Shown here piece by piece: positions 50,551 through 60,721 of a stretch of DNA of 64,000 nt. The stretch spans positions 1,922,001-1,986,000 of the forward strand of contig NZ_OZ040189.1 of assembly GCF_964048965.1 (NCBI RefSeq), written 5' to 3'. The DNA is from Tenacibaculum sp. 190130A14a (lineage in GTDB: Bacteria > Bacteroidota > Bacteroidia > Flavobacteriales > Flavobacteriaceae). The notes beneath the pieces are model-generated. The model did not search any database, had not been told where the DNA came from, and saw nothing but the letters and a program-made list of their open reading frames with translations. Each line of letters begins with the position of its first letter. The first letter of the stretch is position 1. The position numbers and the translations under genes were made by a program.

Positions 50551-53388
50551 CTATTTCTTGATGAATTTTTGTGTAAGGGATTTTTGTCCATCATTGATTT
50601 GAACCAAGTAAATTCCTGATTCTAAATTGCTAATGTTAATGTTTGTATCCGTACTTCCACTCTTAACTAGCTGACCAATAGTATTTGTTATTTGATAGCT
50701 AGCCTTTCTACGATCTTGAAACTGTATATTTATGAAATTAGAAGCTGGATTAGGATACACTGAAGCTTTGAAAATTGGCTTTTCATTTCCTAGTTCTGCT
50801 TCCGCTAAAATGTTTTTAGTTCCTCTCGATGATGTACCAATATTTACGGTATAATCTTCTACTTCTCCATATGAAAATGTTTCGCATGCTGTTGCTGTTG
50901 CGTTCCATTTCATAGAAACACGCATTCTAGTTTTACCTATTTTTGCAGTAGTTGGTACAGTAAAAGTGTAAGAAAGATTTGCAGCGCTAGAAGAAGAACC
51001 ACTGGCTACTAATTCGTTACTTTCAAAAGTTCCATTTTGATTATAATCAATCCAAACTCTCCAAAATTCCGTATATGATGATCCTGAAAAACCTGCACTT
51101 ACAATAATATTATTTGTTCCGAAAGGTAGGTTACCTGTTAATGAAGTAAAATCTCCATATCCTGAGTTGGCTCCGGTAGTATTTGAAATTCCTCCAATAA
51201 CAACATTATCTATATATTCATAACTAGCATTGTTTCCTTTAGAAGAACAATAATTTAATACAACTGATTTGGTTGTTACACCTAAAGTAGTACTTGAAGC
51301 AGAAATATTTCCTGCTGCGTCTTTTGCTTTTATGGAAAATGTATAGTTAGTACTAGCGGTTAATCCAGTAACACCATAGTTAGCAGAAGTAACAGAAGCT
51401 ATTTTTGTATTTCCTTGATATACGTCGTATCCAGTAACTCCTACATTGTCAGTAGAAGCAGTCCAATTCAAATCTACAGAAGTAGTTGTTACATTGGCAA
51501 CAGTTAAGTTTGCAGGAACAGATGGAGCAGAAGTGTCAGTATTAGATTTAGTGGTAATTCCAAGATTACTACTTGACGTTGATATATTTCCAGCTGCATC
51601 TTTTGATTTTATAGAGAACGTATAGTTCGTACTAGCTGTTAATCCTGTTACATTATAATTAGTTGAAGTAACTGAAGTAATTTTAGTACTTCCTTGATAC
51701 ACATCATATCCAGTAACTCCTACGTTATCTGTTGAAGCTGTCCAAGATAAGTTAACAGAAGTTTGTGTTATATTAGTTCCAGCTAGATTAGTTGGTGTGG
51801 TAGGAGCTTGGGTATCTGAAACCGCACCATCAATTGAATGAGAACCTAACCCCGAGAAAGTGTCTTTAGCTAAAACATTCCATTCACTGCTATTGTAAGT
51901 GTTACTTGGTTGATTTATAGAAGACTTTCTCTGTAAAGTTTTGTCTTTAGCAAAATTTGAAGAACTAGTAGGATTTCCAATAGCATCAAGTAAAGTACTA
52001 CCTTTAAACAACCCAACAGCATCATTTCCGTTAAAAGATAAGACGTTAGTATCTGTTCTTTGCGCTTTGTTTTTCAATGTTGAAGAGGCACTTGAATGAG
52101 CTATAACATATACCTGACCATTTGCTAAAGATCCACTTAAAGTAAGCGTACTAGACCAGTTACCTCCGTTAGTAGCCTTTCTTAATGAATAATTAGCTAA
52201 GTTTACGGTAGCGCCTGTAAAGTTTGCTATTTCAATTGCTTTATTGTTAGATGAACCTTCTACATACTCTGAAATTAATAATTCCGTTGCATTTCCTCCT
52301 CCAGAGCTTCCTCCTGAAGTTGTAGTAACATTTACAGTATTACTAGATACTGATGTATTTCCAGCTGCATCTTTAGCTTTTACAGAAAATGTATATGCCG
52401 TTGAAGCAGTTAAACCAGTTACTTGGTAGTTTGTTGCAGTTACCGTTGCTATTTTAGTACTTCCATTAAAAACTTCGTATCCTGTAATACCAACATTGTC
52501 GGTAGCTGCTAACCAAGATAAACTTACTGAAGTGCTTGTTGTGTTAGAAGTTGTTAAGTTACTTGGTGCAGTTGGTGCTTGAGTGTCAGATGAACCACCA
52601 CCATTTCCAAACAAATCTTCTGCTTGTGGACCTCCCCAGATTTTAGTAGCAAATGCAGGGTTGTCTATAAATGGGTTACGGTTTCCTTGTAATCCTTGAA
52701 TAATAGGGTTACGTTGTTTTTCAAAATCAGAAACAGGATCTTCTGCATTCCATTGTAATAATAAATCAATCATGTTACTATCAGAAGCGTTTGTTGTACC
52801 AATAGTTACATTAGAAGGTAAACATTGGTTACCATAACGTAAATATACATACATCATCATACGAGCAACATCTCCTTTCCACTCATCACCTGGATACCAT
52901 CCACCAGCTACATCTCCTGCATTTCCAGAACCAGCAGCGAATTTTTTACTGCTTCTTTGTGAGTTAAAAGAAATATCAGCAGGTCTAAGATGATGCACAT
53001 CGGCACCTGGTCCTGATGTACCTAAGTTAGGGTTACCTAATGATTTAGGGTATACATGCTCTCTGTTCCATTGTGATCCAGCACTACCACCATTATTATC
53101 TTTTCCTCTAGTTCTATCGGTAACATAATTTCCATCCGTATCGCTATAACCATATATTAGAACAACTTTATTATTATTCGTTGGATCTAAATCTGTTTGT
53201 TTTAAAGCGTCCCATACACCTGGTGTGTAGGATAGATTAGTAGTATGCGTACTTGTTATTTTAGTAGCTAAGGCATCTTTTAAGGAAGTACCTGTTAAAT
53301 TCAAATTCACATCATTGTAATACGTAGGAATTTGAGAAAATACTGATAAACTTGTAATCAGTAAAATGAAGGGTAATAATTTTCTCAT
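50551..53388 (-). CDS. Giant secreted nuclease B: endonuclease I, FN3, lamin tail, two FN3, GEVED, T9SS tail
   Basis: A 945-residue paralogue of nuclease A with the same domain order. Signal peptide LLPFILLITSLSVFSQ; endonuclease I with WNREHVYPKSLGNPNLGTSG and DVHHLRPADISFNSQRSSKK; FN3 at about 265-355; lamin tail at 360-515; two FN3 units at 520-710 (one starts DTQAPTTP, the other DTSAPSVP); GEVED (WRVWIDYNQNGTFESNELVA) at 710-850; and T9SS tail (VYPNPASNFINI ... TQKFIKK). The catalytic-region His in NREHVYPKS is conserved. The 99-residue length difference from nuclease A equals one FN3 unit. It is the upstream gene of the two; each has its own terminator, so they may be independently transcribed. 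Confidence 0.92.
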   Translation of the reverse strand: MRKLLPFILLITSLSVFSQIPTYYNDVNLNLTGTSLKDALATKITSTHTTNLSYTPGVWDALKQTDLDPTNNNKVVLIYGYSDTDGNYVTDRTRGKDNNGGSAGSQWNREHVYPKSLGNPNLGTSGPGADVHHLRPADISFNSQRSSKKFAAGSGNAGDVAGGWYPGDEWKGDVARMMMYVYLRYGNQCLPSNVTIGTTNASDSNMIDLLLQWNAEDPVSDFEKQRNPIIQGLQGNRNPFIDNPAFATKIWGGPQAEDLFGNGGGSSDTQAPTAPSNLTTSNTTSTSVSLSWLAATDNVGITGYEVFNGSTKIATVTATNYQVTGLTASTAYTFSVKAKDAAGNTSVSSNTVNVTTTSGGSSGGGNATELLISEYVEGSSNNKAIEIANFTGATVNLANYSLRKATNGGNWSSTLTLSGSLANGQVYVIAHSSASSTLKNKAQRTDTNVLSFNGNDAVGLFKGSTLLDAIGNPTSSSNFAKDKTLQRKSSINQPSNTYNSSEWNVLAKDTFSGLGSHSIDGAVSDTQAPTTPTNLAGTNITQTSVNLSWTASTDNVGVTGYDVYQGSTKITSVTSTNYNVTGLTASTNYTFSIKSKDAAGNISTSSSNLGITTKSNTDTSAPSVPANLTVANVTTTSVDLNWTASTDNVGVTGYDVYQGNTKIASVTSANYGVTGLTASTNYTFSIKAKDAAGNISASSTTLGVTTKSVVLNYCSSKGNNASYEYIDNVVIGGISNTTGANSGYGDFTSLTGNLPFGTNNIIVSAGFSGSSYTEFWRVWIDYNQNGTFESNELVASGSSSSAANLSYTFTVPTTAKIGKTRMRVSMKWNATATACETFSYGEVEDYTVNIGTSSRGTKNILAEAELGNEKPIFKASVYPNPASNFINIQFQDRRKASYQITNTIGQLVKSGSTDTNINISNLESGIYLVQINDGQKSLTQKFIKK

Positions 53389-53507
53389 AAATATTGAGTT
53401 ATGTTAAAAAAATAGGTGGGGGCGCGCAAAGGAACAAATATAATTTACGCTATGTGTTACCAGAAGGTTAACAAAGAGTTAAGTATAAAGAAGAGGTTTT
53501 GGTCTGA

Positions 53508-53534
53508 TTGTTTCCTTTATTTTATGTAAATTTG
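53508..53534 (+). promoter_or_regulatory. Promoter of pheT
   Basis: TAAATTTG at 53527-53534 is a full match to the Bacteroidota -7 consensus, 23 bases before the chosen ATG. TTG at 53508-53510 is a possible -33 element, with a short 16-base spacer. Confidence 0.55.
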
Positions 53535-53557
53535 CGGGCTAAATTCAGAGATTGATT

Positions 53558-55984
53558 ATGAAAGTATCATACAACTGGTTGAAACAGTTTTTACAAATAG
53601 ATTGGGAAGCAGAGAAAACAGGAGAATTGCTGACCGATTTAGGACTTGAAGTAGAAGGAATAGAGAAAGTTGAAAGTATCAAAGGAAGCTTACAAGGAGT
53701 GGTTGTAGGAGAAGTTTTAACTTGTGTTAAGCATCCAAATGCAGACAAGTTAAAAGTAACTACTGTGAATTTAGGAGGAGAATCTCCTGTACAAATTGTT
53801 TGTGGTGCTCCAAACGTAGATGCTGGTCAAAAAGTTCCTGTAGCAACTATTGGAACGATGTTGTATGATGAGAAAGGAGAAGGATTTAAGATCAAAAAAG
53901 GAAAGATTAGAGGAGAAGAAAGCCACGGAATGATCTGTGCTGAGGATGAATTAGGCTTAGGCAAAGGACATGATGGTATTATGATTTTAGATAATTCTTT
54001 AGTACCTGGTACACCTTGTTCTGAGGTTTTTAATATAGAGATTGATTATGTTTTTGAAATTGGATTAACACCCAATCGTGCAGATGCTATGAGCCATTTT
54101 GGTGTAGCAAGGGATTTACGTGCTGGTTTGATTCAACAAGGAACTAACTTAGAGTTAATATCTCCATCGGTTTCTGATTTTCACGTAGATGAGCGTACAC
54201 ATAAAATTGATATAGAAGTAGACGATAAAGATTTAGTACCTCGTTATTGTGGAATTACCATTACAGATGTTGAAGTAAAAGAATCTCCAGAATGGATTCA
54301 AAATAGATTGAAAGCAATTGGTTTAGCCCCAAAGAATAATATTGTAGATATCACAAATTATGTTTTACATGAATTAGGGCAACCATTGCATGCTTTTGAT
54401 GCTTCAAAAATTAAAGGAAATAAAGTAGTTGTTAAAACTTTAGAAGAAGGAACTAAATTTGTTACTCTAGACGAGGTTGAAAGAGAGTTGTCTTCTGAAG
54501 ATATTATGATTTGCGATGCTGATGATAATCCATTATGTATTGGTGGTGTATTTGGAGGATTAAAATCGGGAGTTACAGAACATACTACATCAATCTTCTT
54601 AGAAAGCGCATATTTTAACCCAGTTTCTGTTCGTAAAACAGCGAAAAGATATGGTTTAAATACTGATGCTTCTTTCCGATTTGAAAGAGGTATTGATATT
54701 AATTTAACGAAGTATGCCTTAAAACGTGCCGCTTTGTTAATTGAAGAATATGCAGGAGGAAAAATGTCTTCAGATATTTTGGATTTTTATCCAGAGAAAG
54801 TAGAAGATTTCCAAGTTTTTTTATCATATGAAAACGCTTATAGATTAATAGGTCAAGAAATTCCGAAAGAAACAATTAAAAATATTTTAGCTTCTTTAGA
54901 AATTAAAATTAATAGTGAAACTGCTGGTGGATTAGGTTTAACAATACCTTCTTATAGAGTAGATGTTCAAAGAGAAGCAGATATTATTGAAGAAATTTTA
55001 CGTGTTTACGGATACAATAATATTGAGTTTTCTCATAAATTAAATACATCTATTTCATTTGATAGCAATACAGATGTTCAAATAGAAAACATAATAGCAA
55101 ATCAATTAACCTCATTAGGGTTCAATGAAACAATGGCTAACTCTTTAACAAAAGCTGATTATGTTGCATTATCTGAGAATTTAAAAGAGGAACATAATGT
55201 AGAGATGCTAAACCCATTAAGTAATGACTTAAAGGTAATGCGTCAATCTTTATTGTTTAGTGGATTGGAAAGTGTTGCTTATAACATTAATAGAAAGAAC
55301 AATGCGCTTAAACTTTATGAGTTTGGAAAAACATATCATAAATATGAAAGCAGTTATCAAGAAGATAAACATTTAACGTTATTTGTAACAGGTAATAGAG
55401 TTAAAGATAGTTGGAAAGTTACCAGTCAAGCTTCTGATTTCTTTTATTTGAAAGGAATTATTACAGGAATGTTAGAGCGTTTAGGTATTTCTGGAATAAA
55501 GACCTCACCAGTTAAATCTGATATCTTTTCAGAAGGAGTAACATTAAGTCTTGGAAAGATAAAGTTAGTTGAATTTGGAGTAGTTAAAAGAGCTATTTTA
55601 AAGGAGTTTTCAATAAAACAAGAAGTATTATTTGCTGATTTTAATTGGCAAAATATTTTAGGTTTAGTTGGAAAAAAGAAAATCAAAGTATCTGATTTAC
55701 CTAAGTTTCCTGCTGTAAAGAGAGATTTAGCTTTATTATTAGATAATAAAGTAGCGTTTAAAGAGCTTTATAATTTAGCATTCCAATCTGAAAGAAAATT
55801 GTTAAAGGATGTAGACCTGTTTGATGTCTATGAAGGTGATAAATTACCAGAAGGCAAGAAGTCTTATGCTGTTAGTTTTGTTTTGCAAGATGAAAATAAA
55901 ACATTGGCAGATAAGCAAATAGATAAAATCATGCAAAAATTGCAGCAAACATTCGAAAAGAATTTAAATGCTGTTTTAAGATAA
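53558..55984 (+). CDS. pheT: Phenylalanine--tRNA ligase beta subunit
   Basis: An 808-residue subunit of the alpha2-beta2 phenylalanyl-tRNA synthetase. Domains in order: MKVSYNWLKQFLQIDWEAEK at the N-terminus; tRNA-binding OB fold (VVVGEVLTCVKHPNADKL, then VQIVCGAPN); B3/B4 editing domain (YVFEIGLTPNRADAMSHFGVA); B5 domain; catalytic-like core; and a C-terminal anticodon-binding FDX-ACB domain (LPKFPAVKRDLALLLDNK). The ATG at 53558 is chosen over the upstream TTG at 53552. It has its own promoter and terminator. pheS is not in the window. Confidence 0.96.
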   Translation: MKVSYNWLKQFLQIDWEAEKTGELLTDLGLEVEGIEKVESIKGSLQGVVVGEVLTCVKHPNADKLKVTTVNLGGESPVQIVCGAPNVDAGQKVPVATIGTMLYDEKGEGFKIKKGKIRGEESHGMICAEDELGLGKGHDGIMILDNSLVPGTPCSEVFNIEIDYVFEIGLTPNRADAMSHFGVARDLRAGLIQQGTNLELISPSVSDFHVDERTHKIDIEVDDKDLVPRYCGITITDVEVKESPEWIQNRLKAIGLAPKNNIVDITNYVLHELGQPLHAFDASKIKGNKVVVKTLEEGTKFVTLDEVERELSSEDIMICDADDNPLCIGGVFGGLKSGVTEHTTSIFLESAYFNPVSVRKTAKRYGLNTDASFRFERGIDINLTKYALKRAALLIEEYAGGKMSSDILDFYPEKVEDFQVFLSYENAYRLIGQEIPKETIKNILASLEIKINSETAGGLGLTIPSYRVDVQREADIIEEILRVYGYNNIEFSHKLNTSISFDSNTDVQIENIIANQLTSLGFNETMANSLTKADYVALSENLKEEHNVEMLNPLSNDLKVMRQSLLFSGLESVAYNINRKNNALKLYEFGKTYHKYESSYQEDKHLTLFVTGNRVKDSWKVTSQASDFFYLKGIITGMLERLGISGIKTSPVKSDIFSEGVTLSLGKIKLVEFGVVKRAILKEFSIKQEVLFADFNWQNILGLVGKKKIKVSDLPKFPAVKRDLALLLDNKVAFKELYNLAFQSERKLLKDVDLFDVYEGDKLPEGKKSYAVSFVLQDENKTLADKQIDKIMQKLQQTFEKNLNAVLR

Positions 55985-55988
55985 TCCA

Positions 55989-56017
55989 TAAGCTCCAATT
56001 GTATTGGGGCTTTTTTT
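55989..56017 (+). terminator. Terminator of pheT
   Basis: AGCTCCAAT and ATTGGGGCT pair with one G-T, followed by a T-run. The next gene starts 22 bases later. Confidence 0.85.
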
Positions 56018-56038
56018 AAATTTTTAAATTAAATTAAC

Positions 56039-57196
56039 GTGTTAAAAAAAGAAAAATTAATCATAGTCTTAGTATTGTTATGCTTTTCATTAAAGGCGCA
56101 AGATAAAAGTGAAAAAGAATTAGAAAGTCAAATAGATTCGATAGGACTAAAAATAGATGAAACACTCACAAACTTAGATAAAAGTTATGTGAATCAACTA
56201 TATGATATACAGGCGTTATCGGAATTATTTTTGGTAGAGTCGAAAAATAAACGAATTCAAAAGTTCAATAAAGAGTTTTATACTGGATTTAGAGAAAATT
56301 TCGATTTTGGAAACATTTTATTGAGAGAAATAGAAGCGGGAGCATCTTATGATTATTTAGGATATGAGAAAAGTGATGATGGAGGATATAAGTTGTTGTT
56401 TCGATTGTATGGAGAAGGGTTGAATTATCATAAACACATACTTAAATATATAAATGGAGAATTTAAAATAGTAGATACATACATAGCTTTATCTGGTGAG
56501 AATATAAGTGATTCTTTTGGTTCTATTTACAAAGGAGTATTATTTAAAAGTGGATTATTTCCAAAGTTAGGCAAGCAGAATGGAAAAGGCACACTAACGG
56601 ATTTGTTCATAATTCAGAAAATAAAGAAACTACAAGCTGAAGGAAAGTTTGAAGAAGCTTATGAGTTGTTTGGTACTTTGAGTGATGAAGGAAAAAACAA
56701 GAAGATTTATAAGATTGTTAATCTTATGATAGCTGCAGAGTTAAATGATGAAGATAAATACCTAGATGCTATAAAGAGTTACGAAGATCAATTTCCTAAT
56801 GATGTAAGTTTATATCTAGTTTCTATAGATGGTTATATTCTAAAAAAGAAGTATGATAAAGCGCTAGAGACAATAAATAATTTGGACAAAGCGGTTGGAG
56901 GAGATTCTTTTTTAAACTTTATGAAAGGAAATATTTATTATCTTAAAAAGAATTATGAATTATCGGAAAAGTTGTTTTTAGAAACTACAGAAGAATATCC
57001 TTCATTTTTTGAAGCTTTTGATAGTTTATTGTCAGTTTACATTGAAACTGATAAAACTCAAGAAGCATTGGGAATTTTAGATGTTATGATTAAGGAATTT
57101 GAATTAACAAAAGAGTTACTAGGCTCTTTGGTAGAAGAAAACTTTCCAAATTTTTCAAAAAAGGAGGAAGTAATAGAATGGTTAAAACAAAAGTAA
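56039..57196 (+). CDS. Secreted TPR-repeat protein of unknown function
   Basis: A 385-residue protein that begins with GTG at 56039 ([21 protein letters not shown]), giving a signal peptide; no ATG is available before the conserved region. Residues 20-170 have no recognised fold. Residues about 185-375 contain helical TPR-type repeats ([58 protein letters not shown]). It probably binds proteins in the periplasm. It ends one base before pyrD and is probably in the same transcript, though no functional link to pyrimidine synthesis is known. Confidence 0.7.
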   Translation: MLKKEKLIIVLVLLCFSLKAQDKSEKELESQIDSIGLKIDETLTNLDKSYVNQLYDIQALSELFLVESKNKRIQKFNKEFYTGFRENFDFGNILLREIEAGASYDYLGYEKSDDGGYKLLFRLYGEGLNYHKHILKYINGEFKIVDTYIALSGENISDSFGSIYKGVLFKSGLFPKLGKQNGKGTLTDLFIIQKIKKLQAEGKFEEAYELFGTLSDEGKNKKIYKIVNLMIAAELNDEDKYLDAIKSYEDQFPNDVSLYLVSIDGYILKKKYDKALETINNLDKAVGGDSFLNFMKGNIYYLKKNYELSEKLFLETTEEYPSFFEAFDSLLSVYIETDKTQEALGILDVMIKEFELTKELLGSLVEENFPNFSKKEEVIEWLKQK

Positions 57197-57197
57197 T

Positions 57198-58232
57198 ATG
57201 TATAAAATTATTGTTCGTCCGATTTTCTTTTTATTTGATCCAGAGAAGATCCATTATTTTACATTTTCGTTAGTTAAGTTTCTATCAAAAATTCCTTTTG
57301 TATCGGCTTTGTTTAGAAGTATGTATCAGGTAAATGATAAGCGCTTAGAACGTACATTGTTTGGATTAACGTTTAAAAATCCTGTTGGTTTGGCTGCTGG
57401 TTTTGATAAAAATGCTGTTTTATATAATGAGCTTGCAGATTTTGGTTTTGGGTTTATAGAAATTGGAACTGTAACACCAAAAGGGCAAATAGGGAATCCT
57501 AAAAAAAGATTGTTTCGATTGAAGGATGATAAAGGAATTATCAATAGAATGGGGTTTAACAATGAAGGACTTGAAGCGGCAATTGAACAATTAAAAAAGA
57601 ATAAAGGAAAGCTTATAATTGGTGGTAATATTGGAAAGAATACTTTAACCAAACCAGAAAATTATACAGAAGATTATGTGGCTTGTTTTAAAGGCTTACA
57701 TCCTCATGTAGATTATTTTGTGCTAAATGTGAGCTGCCCTAATGTAAGTAGTCATGCAAAATTGGAAGATGCCGATTATTTAAAGGAGCTTATCACGGAA
57801 GTTCAAGCATTAAACAATCAAGAAGAAACACCCAAACCAATTTTATTAAAAATTGCACCAGACTTGAATAATCAACAGTTAGATGAAATTATAACGTTAG
57901 TTGCTGATACAAAAATTGACGGAGTGATAGCATCGAATACTTCAGTAAACAGAGAAGGGTTAAAAGTTTCTGATAAACGATTACAAGAAATTGGGAATGG
58001 TGGTTTGAGTGGGCAACCTGTTAAAGAGAGAAGTACACGTGTCATAAAGTATTTAGCAGATCATTCTAATAAATCTTTTCCAATTATAGGAGTAGGAGGT
58101 ATTCATTCTGAAAAAGATGCTTTAGAGAAGCTAAAAGCAGGTGCAGATTTAGTACAAATATATACAGGGTTTATTTATGAAGGACCAAGCTTGGTAAAAA
58201 GAATCAATAAGGCTATTTTAGCAGAAAACTAA
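57198..58232 (+). CDS. pyrD: Quinone-dependent dihydroorotate dehydrogenase (class 2)
   Basis: A 344-residue membrane-associated flavoenzyme oxidising dihydroorotate to orotate in pyrimidine synthesis. The N-terminal helix [20 protein letters not shown] marks class 2. Motifs include [12 protein letters not shown] near residue 60, [46 protein letters not shown] near 185 with the catalytic Ser, and [12 protein letters not shown] near 250 before [20 protein letters not shown]. One base separates it from the TPR gene, and the LysE gene follows after three bases. Confidence 0.95.
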   Translation: MYKIIVRPIFFLFDPEKIHYFTFSLVKFLSKIPFVSALFRSMYQVNDKRLERTLFGLTFKNPVGLAAGFDKNAVLYNELADFGFGFIEIGTVTPKGQIGNPKKRLFRLKDDKGIINRMGFNNEGLEAAIEQLKKNKGKLIIGGNIGKNTLTKPENYTEDYVACFKGLHPHVDYFVLNVSCPNVSSHAKLEDADYLKELITEVQALNNQEETPKPILLKIAPDLNNQQLDEIITLVADTKIDGVIASNTSVNREGLKVSDKRLQEIGNGGLSGQPVKERSTRVIKYLADHSNKSFPIIGVGGIHSEKDALEKLKAGADLVQIYTGFIYEGPSLVKRINKAILAEN

Positions 58233-58235
58233 ACA

Positions 58236-58850
58236 ATGATAGAAACCCTTCTTTCTTTCGTATTTGCAACCGCTACGTTAGCAATATCGCCTGGTCCTGA
58301 TAATATTTTTGTTTTGACACAAAGTATAGTTAATGGCAAAAAGTATGGATTAGCTACAGTAGCTGGTTTAATGACCGGTTGTATTATTCATACTACTTTA
58401 GTGGCTTTTGGAGTATCGGAAATTATTAAGCAAAATCCTAGTTTGTTTTTCATTATTAAACTGTTAGGTGCTGGATATTTATTGTATTTAGCATTTCAAG
58501 TGTATAAAAGTGATGCTAAAATTGCTTTTTCAACAGAAGGAGTCGAAAAAAAATCAACGTTTCAATTATTTAAGACTGGTTTTTGGATGAATGTGTTAAA
58601 CCCCAAGGTTACTATTTTCTTTTTGGCTTTTTTCCCTCAGTTTTTATTTTCTAAGAGCATTTCGAATGTACTTCAATTTTATGTTTTAGGAGGTCTTTTT
58701 ATTCTTACATCTTTTGTTATTTTTTCATCAATAGCACTGTTAGCAGGATCAATTTCAACATATATAAAACAAAATGCTCAGATAGGAGTATATCTTAAGT
58801 GGGCTCAAATTGTTGTGTTTGTTGGTATAGCAGCACTTATTTTAATATAA
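58236..58850 (+). CDS. LysE-family amino-acid exporter
   Basis: A 204-residue inner-membrane exporter with six hydrophobic helices. LysE/RhtB signs are ISPGPDNIFVLTQSIVNGKK near residue 18, GYLLYLAFQVYKSDA near 80, FKTGFWMNVLNPKVTIFFLA near 113, and a C-terminal helix pair. Family members export basic amino acids, threonine or homoserine lactone; which one cannot be told here. It follows pyrD after three bases and may be co-transcribed. Confidence 0.88.
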   Translation: MIETLLSFVFATATLAISPGPDNIFVLTQSIVNGKKYGLATVAGLMTGCIIHTTLVAFGVSEIIKQNPSLFFIIKLLGAGYLLYLAFQVYKSDAKIAFSTEGVEKKSTFQLFKTGFWMNVLNPKVTIFFLAFFPQFLFSKSISNVLQFYVLGGLFILTSFVIFSSIALLAGSISTYIKQNAQIGVYLKWAQIVVFVGIAALILI

Positions 58851-58888
58851 GAGAAAAAAAATTATATTTGACCTGCCAAACTTAAATT

Positions 58889-59314
58889 ATGAAAAAACTA
58901 TTGCTAATTTTTCTCCTATTCAACGCTACATTTATTTATTCTCAAAAACTGAAATTACCACAAGGTTGGAGTTTGATTTCTCTCAAAGGCAAACCAGCTT
59001 ACATTAATTTAAAAACAGGTAAGGTAACTAGGGAGTTGCCAAAGAAAGTTAAGGAAGCTATTGTTTTTGAAGATGATGATGAGGATGAAATTTTTGACCC
59101 TACGTTAAGTCATGTTGTTAAAAGAGGGGAAACAATTACTTCAATAGCAAAGAAATATGATATTAGTGTAAAAGATATCAAGTTATTAAACAATGCTAAA
59201 GTATTAAAAGCAATGACCGTCGGTAAAGAAATTATAGTTGGTTATGCTCATAATATGGAAGAAAAGAAAGAGTTTTTAAAAGGTGATATTAGTGTTTTGA
59301 AACATGAGCACTAG
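58889..59314 (+). CDS. Secreted WW-like plus LysM domain protein
   Basis: A 141-residue protein with a signal peptide (KKLLLIFLLFNATFIYSQ). Residues 24-52 read KLPQGWSLISLKGKPAYIN, then LKTGKVTRELPKK. This follows the eukaryotic WW pattern (LPxGW ... Gxx.YxN ..T.xT...P) but lacks the second Trp. An acidic linker (EDDDEDEIFDP) and a typical LysM domain come next (VVKRGETITSIAKKYDISVK, then DIKLLNNAKVL), about residues 75-120, which suggests peptidoglycan or chitin binding. A -7 box (TATATTTG, 58863-58870) lies 18 bases upstream. The combination is unusual; the WW assignment is tentative and may be convergence. Confidence 0.75.
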   Translation: MKKLLLIFLLFNATFIYSQKLKLPQGWSLISLKGKPAYINLKTGKVTRELPKKVKEAIVFEDDDEDEIFDPTLSHVVKRGETITSIAKKYDISVKDIKLLNNAKVLKAMTVGKEIIVGYAHNMEEKKEFLKGDISVLKHEH

Positions 59315-59316
59315 CT

Positions 59317-59844
59317 TTAAATCCAATTTTTCTTGATTAGTAAATTTTCTATATGTGCGTAATGGTGATTACAATGCCATGCGTATATTCCAATATTCTC
59401 TTTTAAACTAACTTTTTCATTACCTTCTGGGTGAATAAAGAATTGATTTAATTGGGTATCTGATAAGTTTTTGAGTAAATACACCCATTTAGCATGTAAT
59501 GACTTTAAATGGTCTATAGATAGGTGAATAGGTGCCATATAGTCTGTCAATTCAGCCCAACGATCTTCATAATAAGCTTTAATTACTGGTTGATCCTCGG
59601 TCAATGTCCATTTAAATCTTGTATATGAATTGTGATGACTATCTGCACAATGATGAATTACTTGCCTAATAGTCCATCCATCTTTTCTATAAGGAGTGTT
59701 TAATTGTTCCTCAGATAAATTTGTTACTAGATTGCTTAGTCTTGAAGGAAAGTTCTTTAATACATCAATCCATTGATTAAGATGGACTGATGTAATTATA
59801 TTTGGAATATCTGGTTTACCAATAGGATATTTTAATTCATCCAT
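59317..59844 (-). CDS. YfiT/DinB-family metal-dependent hydrolase-like protein (bacillithiol transferase type)
   Basis: A 175-residue four-helix-bundle protein. It begins ELKYPIGKPDIPNIITSVHL, has YRKDGWTIRQVIHHCADSHH near residue 60, KWTLTEDQPVIKAYYEDRWAEL, and a C-terminal AWHCNHHYAHIENL with the third metal ligand. The His residues match the DinB/YfiT metal-binding pattern. Characterised relatives transfer bacillithiol, but since flavobacteria are mostly not known to need this thiol, the true substrate is uncertain. It is followed, on the same strand, one base after the TPR lipoprotein gene. Confidence 0.82.
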   Translation of the reverse strand: MDELKYPIGKPDIPNIITSVHLNQWIDVLKNFPSRLSNLVTNLSEEQLNTPYRKDGWTIRQVIHHCADSHHNSYTRFKWTLTEDQPVIKAYYEDRWAELTDYMAPIHLSIDHLKSLHAKWVYLLKNLSDTQLNQFFIHPEGNEKVSLKENIGIYAWHCNHHYAHIENLLIKKNWI

Positions 59845-60534
59845 TTATTCCTTTTCTTTTTGTGTTAATCTTTTTATAGCTCTTTTAGAACTTCGATTCT
59901 CAGGATTAATAGCCAATGCTTTTTTGTAGTATGCAATTGCTTGAACAGTGTCTTCTTTTCTTAAGTAAGCATCTCCCATACTATCATAGGTGTTTGAACT
60001 TTTAGGATATAAAGTGATATTGATATTAAAAACATTCATAGCTTTTTCATATTCCTTATTTCTAAGGTATTTATAACCTAATCTATTTAAAGCACGTTCG
60101 CGAATAACCGGATTTAAACTATCTTTCTCTTTAATTCTTTTGTAACCTTCTAACGCTTTTTCATAATTGTCTTCTGCTAAATATTCACTCGGTGTTTTTT
60201 CACCTTCTTTTAACTTTTGAAATACATACTTAGCGTCTTTATGTTCTCGTTTTTCTGCAAGTTTAATTAGGTTGTTGTGTATGTCGAATAAAAGTTTCTC
60301 ATTCAATTCACGTACATAAAATGAAGTATCATTTACCTTTAGAGGAGTTAAATTTTGATTCCTCCATTTTAATAATAGTTCTTTGTTTTCAAAATGTACC
60401 TCAATTACTTCGTCTGCGTTGAAATAGTATCGACCCGATACTTGATTGATAAAATCATCAGAGTTCTTTTTAGAAGAACAGCTAGCAAAAAGTAAGACGC
60501 TTAATAAAGAAAAGATATAAAGTTTAGCTTTCAT
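59845..60534 (-). CDS. TPR-repeat lipoprotein
   Basis: A 229-residue lipoprotein. The frame starts further up at 60546, but the ATG at 60534 (MKAKLYIFSLLSVLLFASC) gives the clean lipoprotein signal with Cys19. An N-terminal region of beta character (GRYYFNADEVIEVHFENKEL) is followed by TPR units: EDNYEKALEGYKRIKEKDSL, NKEYEMAMNVFNINITLYPK in altered form, and DTVQAIAYYKKALAINPENR. It probably scaffolds proteins at the inner face of the outer membrane. It starts one base before the YfiT-like gene and shares its transcript. Confidence 0.75.
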   Translation of the reverse strand: MKAKLYIFSLLSVLLFASCSSKKNSDDFINQVSGRYYFNADEVIEVHFENKELLLKWRNQNLTPLKVNDTSFYVRELNEKLLFDIHNNLIKLAEKREHKDAKYVFQKLKEGEKTPSEYLAEDNYEKALEGYKRIKEKDSLNPVIRERALNRLGYKYLRNKEYEKAMNVFNINITLYPKSSNTYDSMGDAYLRKEDTVQAIAYYKKALAINPENRSSKRAIKRLTQKEKE

Positions 60535-60721
60535 AGTGTATGGCATAGTTTATTATATGACGATATAAAAATAAAATAGTTACAGGAAAAAATAAAATAA
60601 GCTTGGCATAAGAATTGACCTAATTGTAGAAGAAAACAAAGTGAATGCTTTTAAACTTAGTGTTTATAAGCTATTTATAACTAAAGATATTTTAAAAACA
60701 ATGATTGCGATGTTTTTAAAA

